The notes under the pieces are model-generated. The model ran no database searches and was not told the origin of the DNA. It was given only the letters and a program-made list of their open reading frames with translations. This document shows positions 59,837 through 64,000 of a DNA stretch of 64,000 nt, one piece after another (position 1 is the stretch's first letter; each line of letters begins with the position of its first letter). A program made the position numbers and the translations under genes. The DNA is from Centropus unirufus (Eukaryota > Chordata > Aves > Cuculiformes > Centropidae), in assembly GCA_013397695.1 (NCBI GenBank), contig VYZI01000132.1, positions 2,057,912 through 2,121,911 on the forward strand, read 5' to 3'.

Positions 59837-62800
59837 TCAAGCCAGCTCCCCGGCCGAGCGGGCTCCCAGCTTACCGAGCTTCTGCAGGAGGGTGCTGCGC
59901 AGCACCTCCTCCCCGACGTTGTCCGTGATGGACTCCAGGAAGTGCTTCTCGTTGGCTCTCCGCAGCGCGGTGCTGGGGGACGTATCGGCACTGCTGGATG
60001 TCTCGTACTGCGAGAGGATCTCCAAGGCCACCACCACCAGTGGCTCGCTGCACCCCTTGTCGGGCAGCATGGCAGCAACATGCAGCAAGTGGCAGAACAT
60101 CTGGATGCAGGTGAAGGACACCTCCTGCAGGAAGCTCCTGCCCTCAGCGGGGTCCGAGCGGAGGCCGGCAGCGCTCCTCACGGAGCCCAGCAGGTCCGTG
60201 AGGCTGCTGCAGTAGAGCTGGACCACATGGAGCCAAGCCTCTGCTGACAGCCAGGTGGAACAGCTGGAGCTGCAGAGGAGCTGGAAGCCTCGCAGGAAGA
60301 GCACAGAGAACTGGAGGTAGGGGGCAAACGGCCGGAGGTTGAGCAGGGGCATGTACTGCACGTACTCCAGCGTGTACGGCACATGCAGGATTTGCCTCTG
60401 CAGCAGGTTTTCCACCACGTGCATCAGCCTCTTCCATTCGCTGTGGCTGCACCAAGGCAAGACCTGAACGAGGGCCACCAGGAACCCTTTGCTGAACAGG
60501 TTCACCTCTTCAGGGTTGTCCACGTTGACCGCGAGGAGCGTCAGCATCGTCTCCCTGAGCTCTGTGGACACGCAGCAGCACTCCATCCATGCCAGGAGCC
60601 CACTGCCTGGTCCATAAGCTGGCAAAGGTTGGCATGTCCACTCGTCCTCAGGAAGCGTGCAGATCTCAAACAGCGTTGCCGGGACCTCGTTCTTAAAGTG
60701 ATCTCCGTAAAGCTTCTTTAGGCGGAGACCAATTGTCCAGTCCAGTGATGCCACCTTCCTGTGAAGCCAAGCCAGCGACTGGACCCACAGCTCAGGGGAT
60801 GGGGAAGATTCTGGTCTTACCACCTCACAGAGCTGGCAGAGGATGTCCAGCACCAGGTCTTTGATCTCCAGCGAAGGAAAGAACTGGTCCCCAGGTTGAT
60901 GCCAATACTTTGTGTAACCATCTAGAAGCTTGCAGAGGCTGAGGAGAAGTGGGAATGGGTGACAGGACTTGATCCAGTGCTCGTCCAAAGGGCACTGTAT
61001 CCTCAGAGCCTTACTGAGGATTTTCAGGCTCAGTTCAATTTGAGCAGAGTCTGCCTTCAAACAGGGAAGGACGAAGGCTTTGGTCACTTCTGCCGGTGAC
61101 ACAAGCGGGGTGGCTGAGCTTGGTTGCATGAGAAAGGCCAGGAACTCAAGGAACTGTTCCTCTTCCCTCACAGTGGAAAGCCTCTTCCATACCGCCTCCT
61201 CCAGACACCTCACCACCAAGTTGCGTGGCTTGCCTGGATCATCGTGGATCTCCTGGAAGCTCAGCACTGGGAAGGAGCAGAGGATTTGTGCAAGGAACTG
61301 GTGAGCTCCTAGGTTGATGACAGCAAGATTGCAAACCTGCTTCACCGTAGCCTCGGGGTGCAGCAGCATGAGCCTGGCCACGGAAGCCACAGCCTTGCTC
61401 AGGCCTTCATCAGACACACTCTTCGTGATCTGGTTGAAAGTCACATTCAGATCCTCCTGGAAGCCCTCCATGACAACATGCAAGTGCGGGCACAGACCTG
61501 GCCCACCCCAGGATGCCAGGACACCTGAGATCACTTTGTTTTTGTCAGCTAACGAAAGCTCGGTGTAACACTCCACGATGGCTTGGGTCCCTTGCATCTG
61601 CAGCTGTCGGGCCTCCTTGTCTTGGTGGAGCATGGCAAAGTTCACCAGTGTCTCCAGCAAGTTCAAAACTAGCTCTGGTTCCTGGAAGAGAGCTTTGTTT
61701 TTCACGAGGCACTCAACCCAGTCCTTCGAAAAGGTCCAGGTCTTTTCAGAAGCAAAAATGGAGCAAATCTCCATGTGCCGGTCCAGCTTTTGCTCAATGA
61801 TTGTCATGGCAACTGAACACACAAGGCTGGCGTCCACCTCCTTGCTCTTCAGGGTGGCGCTGATCTCCTTGAGAAAGCCTTCGGTGAGCTCTGTCAGCTC
61901 TAACACTACATGTGCCTCTTCCTCACCCAGGTCTCCCATCTCTGAGAAGCAAACGAGGCGCTTCCGAAAGGTGTGGAGCGTGTCCAGGAGCCGGTAGCTC
62001 TCATAGCAGATCTCCATGGAACTGTTCAGGATGCCCTGCAGCTCCTCTCCCCAGGCACGCAACAAACTGCGCAGAAAATTGAAGCCAGCAAAGAGCTCCT
62101 CACGAGACAGCTTGGCCCTGGACAAGAGGTTCACGCTTCTCACCGCTTCCTTCACCTTCTCGTCCATCCCGCTGTGCCAGTACGGGCTCTCGGCATCACT
62201 GCTCCAGAGGCCAACTACAGAGCTGATCTTATCCAGGTACTCTGCAACAGGGAGCGGGCTGCCCGCCGGCTCCAGCTCGCTGAACACGGACAGCAGCTCC
62301 ACCAGGTTGGCCAAGGCGTAGCACTTCACGCGCGGCGGGGCGATGCTCTGGTAGGTTTGCTTTAACCCCTCCATCAGGACCACGAGGAGGCCGGTGGCAG
62401 CGCCTGGAGCACTCGGACAGCCAGGGTCACCCTTGAACCTCTTTGGGGGCTGGAGACCATCGTCCCCCGAGGCCTCACACCCGTGCTGACGTACGAGAGC
62501 GCCGAACGTAGAGACCGTTTCGTCCTCCTCCCCTCCCTCGTGTTTCATCACCTCCCACCACACGTCCAAGAGGAACCTGGTGTCCCACGGGCTGGTCTCG
62601 TGGCCCACGTACTCCACCAGGCGCTCCAGCTGGCTCCGCTGCACGCCGTGCGGCAGCGCCAGCAGCAGCTCCACCAGGAGCCGGGCAGCACCGAGGGCTT
62701 TCACCAGCTCGAAGAGGACGGTGTGGCTCACGTCGGGGATCATGGTGCCCACGGAGAAGAACCCGTCCTCCTTCCAGCCCTGGTCCAGCGAGGCTCCGGG

Positions 62801-63039
62801 GCTGGCGGGGAGCAGGACCTTGGCCCACACCAGGGCCACCGCCTCCTTCTTCCAGAGCCGGTGCCGCCGTGGCGAGGGGCAGCGGGCCCCGATCTCGGCG
62901 AGGGCATCGGTGATGGGCGGCCCCGCGCGCGCCCAGCCCTCCTTGCGCAGCTCCCGCAGCTCCTGCGGCTGCGCCAGGCGCGCGGCCAGCAGGAAGGCGC
63001 CCTGCAGGATCGCCGTCTCCTCGCACACGCCCCACGGCC
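59837..63039 (-). CDS. GEMIN4: GEMIN4 coding exon 2 (3203 nt)
   Basis: A single uninterrupted exon with nearly the whole protein, as in other vertebrates. It runs from the second base of codon 4 to the stop at 59837-59839. Confidence 0.97.
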
Positions 63040-63112
63040 CTGGCGGAGACAGCGTTAGCCCGGCCCGCGCCCCGCGCCCACCGCCCACCGCCCCGCACCT
63101 ACCGCGCTCCAT
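59837..63112 (-). CDS. GEMIN4: GEMIN4, SMN complex subunit
   Basis: GEMIN4 is a component of the SMN complex, which assembles Sm rings on spliceosomal snRNAs. It binds the helicase GEMIN3/DDX20 and is found in cytoplasm and nuclear Gems. Two coding exons (63103-63112 and 59837-63039) give about 1070 residues; the human protein is about 1058. The N-terminus MERGPWGVCEETAILQGAFL matches the family only if the 63-bp intron is removed. Visible landmarks are LDVWWEVMKH (about 161-170), a basic PPKRFK (201-206), and the conserved LLAWMECCCVS ... NPEEVNLFSKGFLVALVQV block from about 818. It is leucine-rich and all-helical, without a signal peptide or membrane segment. The C-terminus extends about a dozen residues past the usual LLQK end. 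The start has a good Kozak context (GCC before ATGG). The whole of exon 2 is intact. Confidence 0.97.
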   Translation of the reverse strand: MERGRCGAVGGGRGARAGLTLSPPGPWGVCEETAILQGAFLLAARLAQPQELRELRKEGWARAGPPITDALAEIGARCPSPRRHRLWKKEAVALVWAKVLLPASPGASLDQGWKEDGFFSVGTMIPDVSHTVLFELVKALGAARLLVELLLALPHGVQRSQLERLVEYVGHETSPWDTRFLLDVWWEVMKHEGGEEDETVSTFGALVRQHGCEASGDDGLQPPKRFKGDPGCPSAPGAATGLLVVLMEGLKQTYQSIAPPRVKCYALANLVELLSVFSELEPAGSPLPVAEYLDKISSVVGLWSSDAESPYWHSGMDEKVKEAVRSVNLLSRAKLSREELFAGFNFLRSLLRAWGEELQGILNSSMEICYESYRLLDTLHTFRKRLVCFSEMGDLGEEEAHVVLELTELTEGFLKEISATLKSKEVDASLVCSVAMTIIEQKLDRHMEICSIFASEKTWTFSKDWVECLVKNKALFQEPELVLNLLETLVNFAMLHQDKEARQLQMQGTQAIVECYTELSLADKNKVISGVLASWGGPGLCPHLHVVMEGFQEDLNVTFNQITKSVSDEGLSKAVASVARLMLLHPEATVKQVCNLAVINLGAHQFLAQILCSFPVLSFQEIHDDPGKPRNLVVRCLEEAVWKRLSTVREEEQFLEFLAFLMQPSSATPLVSPAEVTKAFVLPCLKADSAQIELSLKILSKALRIQCPLDEHWIKSCHPFPLLLSLCKLLDGYTKYWHQPGDQFFPSLEIKDLVLDILCQLCEVVRPESSPSPELWVQSLAWLHRKVASLDWTIGLRLKKLYGDHFKNEVPATLFEICTLPEDEWTCQPLPAYGPGSGLLAWMECCCVSTELRETMLTLLAVNVDNPEEVNLFSKGFLVALVQVLPWCSHSEWKRLMHVVENLLQRQILHVPYTLEYVQYMPLLNLRPFAPYLQFSVLFLRGFQLLCSSSCSTWLSAEAWLHVVQLYCSSLTDLLGSVRSAAGLRSDPAEGRSFLQEVSFTCIQMFCHLLHVAAMLPDKGCSEPLVVVALEILSQYETSSSADTSPSTALRRANEKHFLESITDNVGEEVLRSTLLQKLGKLGARSAGELA
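63040..63102 (-). other. GEMIN4: GEMIN4 intron 1, 63 bp, in frame and stop-free
   Basis: Bounded by GGTAGGTGCG and GTCTCCGCCAG. A candidate branch site GGCTAAC is visible at about 63054-63060. It is a multiple of three without stop codons, so the large frame stays open whether or not it is spliced. It is close to the lower size limit of vertebrate introns. Confidence 0.85.
63103..63112 (-). CDS. GEMIN4: GEMIN4 coding exon 1 (10 nt, MERG)
   Basis: Codons ATG GAG CGC and the first base of a glycine codon, followed by the donor G|GTAGGT. The chosen start is supported by joining with exon 2 to give the family motif CEE..IL.G.FLLA. Confidence 0.88.
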
Positions 63113-64000
63113 GGCTGCCGCGCGTTTGGCGCGCTCGGGCGTCACGGGGCAAGACGTAGCCCCGCCCACCGGTCCTGCAGCCGCGCCCATTGGTCCCCGC
63201 ACACACTCACTCGCGTAGCCCCGCCCACCGGCCCTGCAGCTGCGCCCATTGGTCCCCGTACACACTCACTCGCGTAGCCCCGCCCACTGGCCCTGCAGCC
63301 GCGCCCATTGGTCCCCGCACACACTCACTCGCGTAGCCCCGCCTACCGGCCCTGCAGCCGCGCCCATTGGTTCTCGTACACACTCACTCGCGTAGCCCCG
63401 CCTACCGGGGCTACAGCCGCGCCCATTGGTCCCCGTACACACTCACTCGCGTAGCCCCGCCCACCGGCCCTGCAGCCGCGCCCATTGATCCCCGTACACA
63501 CCCATCGGCTGCGTAGCCCCGCCCACCGGTCCTGCAGCCGCGCCCATTGGTCCCCGCACACACTCACTCGCGTAGTCCCGCCCACCGGCCCTGCAGCCGC
63601 GCCCATTGGTCCCCGTACCCCCTCACTCGGGTAGCCCCGCCTACCGGGGCTACAGCCGCGCCCATTGGTCCCCGTACCCACTCACTCGGGTAGCCCCGCC
63701 TACCGGGGCTACAGCCGCGCCCATTGGTCCCCGTACACACCTATCGGCTGCGTAGCCCCGCCCACCGACCCTGCAGCAGCGCCCATTGGGCACCGTACCC
63801 ACACACTCGCGTAGCCCCGCGCACCGGCCCTGAAAACACGCCCATAGGCTCCCGCCTCATCCCAGTCGCGTAGCCCCGCCCACCGGCCATGCAAACATAC
63901 CTATAGGCTTCCGCATCTACCCAGTTGCGTAGCCCCGCCCGCCGTCCCTGCAGCCGCGCCTATTGGCCCCCGTACCCACCCACCCGCGTAGCCCCGCCCC
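63113..64000 (-). promoter_or_regulatory. GEMIN4: GEMIN4 promoter region with repeated CCAAT and GC boxes
   Basis: Read in the GEMIN4 sense, a unit presents CCAATGGGCG and then GGGCGGGGC about 20 bp further on. CCAAT is the NF-Y core and GGGCGGGGC the Sp1/KLF core. Eleven of 14 units keep CCAAT and about nine of 15 copies keep the full GC box. There is no clear TATA box. The transcription start site is unknown and may lie inside or just downstream of the array. Confidence 0.75.
63155..64000 (-). repeat. 59-bp tandem array upstream of GEMIN4 (at least 14 units, runs off the edge)
   Basis: Counted from the A of the ATTGG word, unit starts fall at 63189, 63248, 63307, 63366, 63425, 63484, 63546, 63605, 63664, 63723, 63785, 63844, 63903 and 63962. 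The period is 59 bp with two 62-bp units. Each unit holds CCCATTGGTCCCCG, a TCACTCGCGTAG-like part, CCCCGCCCACCGG and CTGCAGCCGCG. Copies near the right edge are more diverged. The array starts about 43 bp upstream of the GEMIN4 start codon. Confidence 0.97.

Noticed and set aside
62483..63218. Plus-strand frames of about 190-210 codons at the GEMIN4 5' end.
   Set aside because: Antisense shadows of GC-rich GEMIN4 coding sequence.
63113..63265. Extending GEMIN4 N-terminally by about 51 residues into the tandem array.
   Set aside because: The extension would begin at a GTG codon, is repeat-encoded, and does not resemble GEMIN4. The ATG at 63112 plus removal of the 63-bp intron gives the family N-terminus.
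63343..63681. Minus-strand frames with glycine/arginine-rich repeats in the array.
   Set aside because: The 59-bp unit cycles through three frames, so a 177-bp periodic peptide appears by chance of composition. No evidence of a gene.

Overview
This is a vertebrate nuclear window, most likely from a bird. Three things point there: intron-exon genes with GT-AG introns, short CR1-type LINE remnants (the dominant interspersed repeat of birds) as the only transposons I recognise, and a compact copy of the VPS53 - TLCD3A - GEMIN4 order known from human 17p13.3. The species cannot be named from the sequence. No prokaryotic, viral, CRISPR or other exotic system is present.

Layout. From 2287 to 53047 on the minus strand lie the first 18 coding exons of VPS53, the shared subunit of the GARP and EARP tethering complexes. 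They join in frame into about 671 residues. The C-terminal exons (about 160 residues by family length) lie beyond the left edge. Intron 4, 14.1 kb, is by far the largest. At 53048-53854 a CpG-rich head-to-head promoter separates VPS53 from TLCD3A and contains a striking 10-bp minisatellite. TLCD3A (plus strand, five coding exons, 53855-57591, 261 aa) encodes a TLC-domain membrane protein with a long 3' UTR. GEMIN4 (minus strand, 59837-63112, about 1070 aa) encodes an SMN-complex subunit. It has a 10-nt coding first exon, a 63-bp intron and one very large exon. TLCD3A and GEMIN4 are convergent, with their poly(A) signals about 435 bp apart.

The most unusual content is in the promoters, not the genes. 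Upstream of GEMIN4, and running off the right edge, is a 59-bp tandem array of at least 14 units. Most units carry an inverted CCAAT box and many a GC box, so a whole NF-Y/Sp1-type promoter module appears amplified. Three units carry clustered substitutions that make a perfect 9-bp-stem hairpin, as expected from template-switch mutation. Between VPS53 and TLCD3A, a 10-bp repeat places a CpG about every 5 bp for roughly 450 bp.

The three genes are housekeeping genes with separate roles: endosome-to-Golgi and recycling traffic, a lipid-related TLC membrane protein, and snRNP assembly. Their shared feature here is position and promoter architecture, not a common pathway. Exon limits were read by hand from splice sites and codon phase. 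Comparisons with human proteins are from general knowledge, with no database search.
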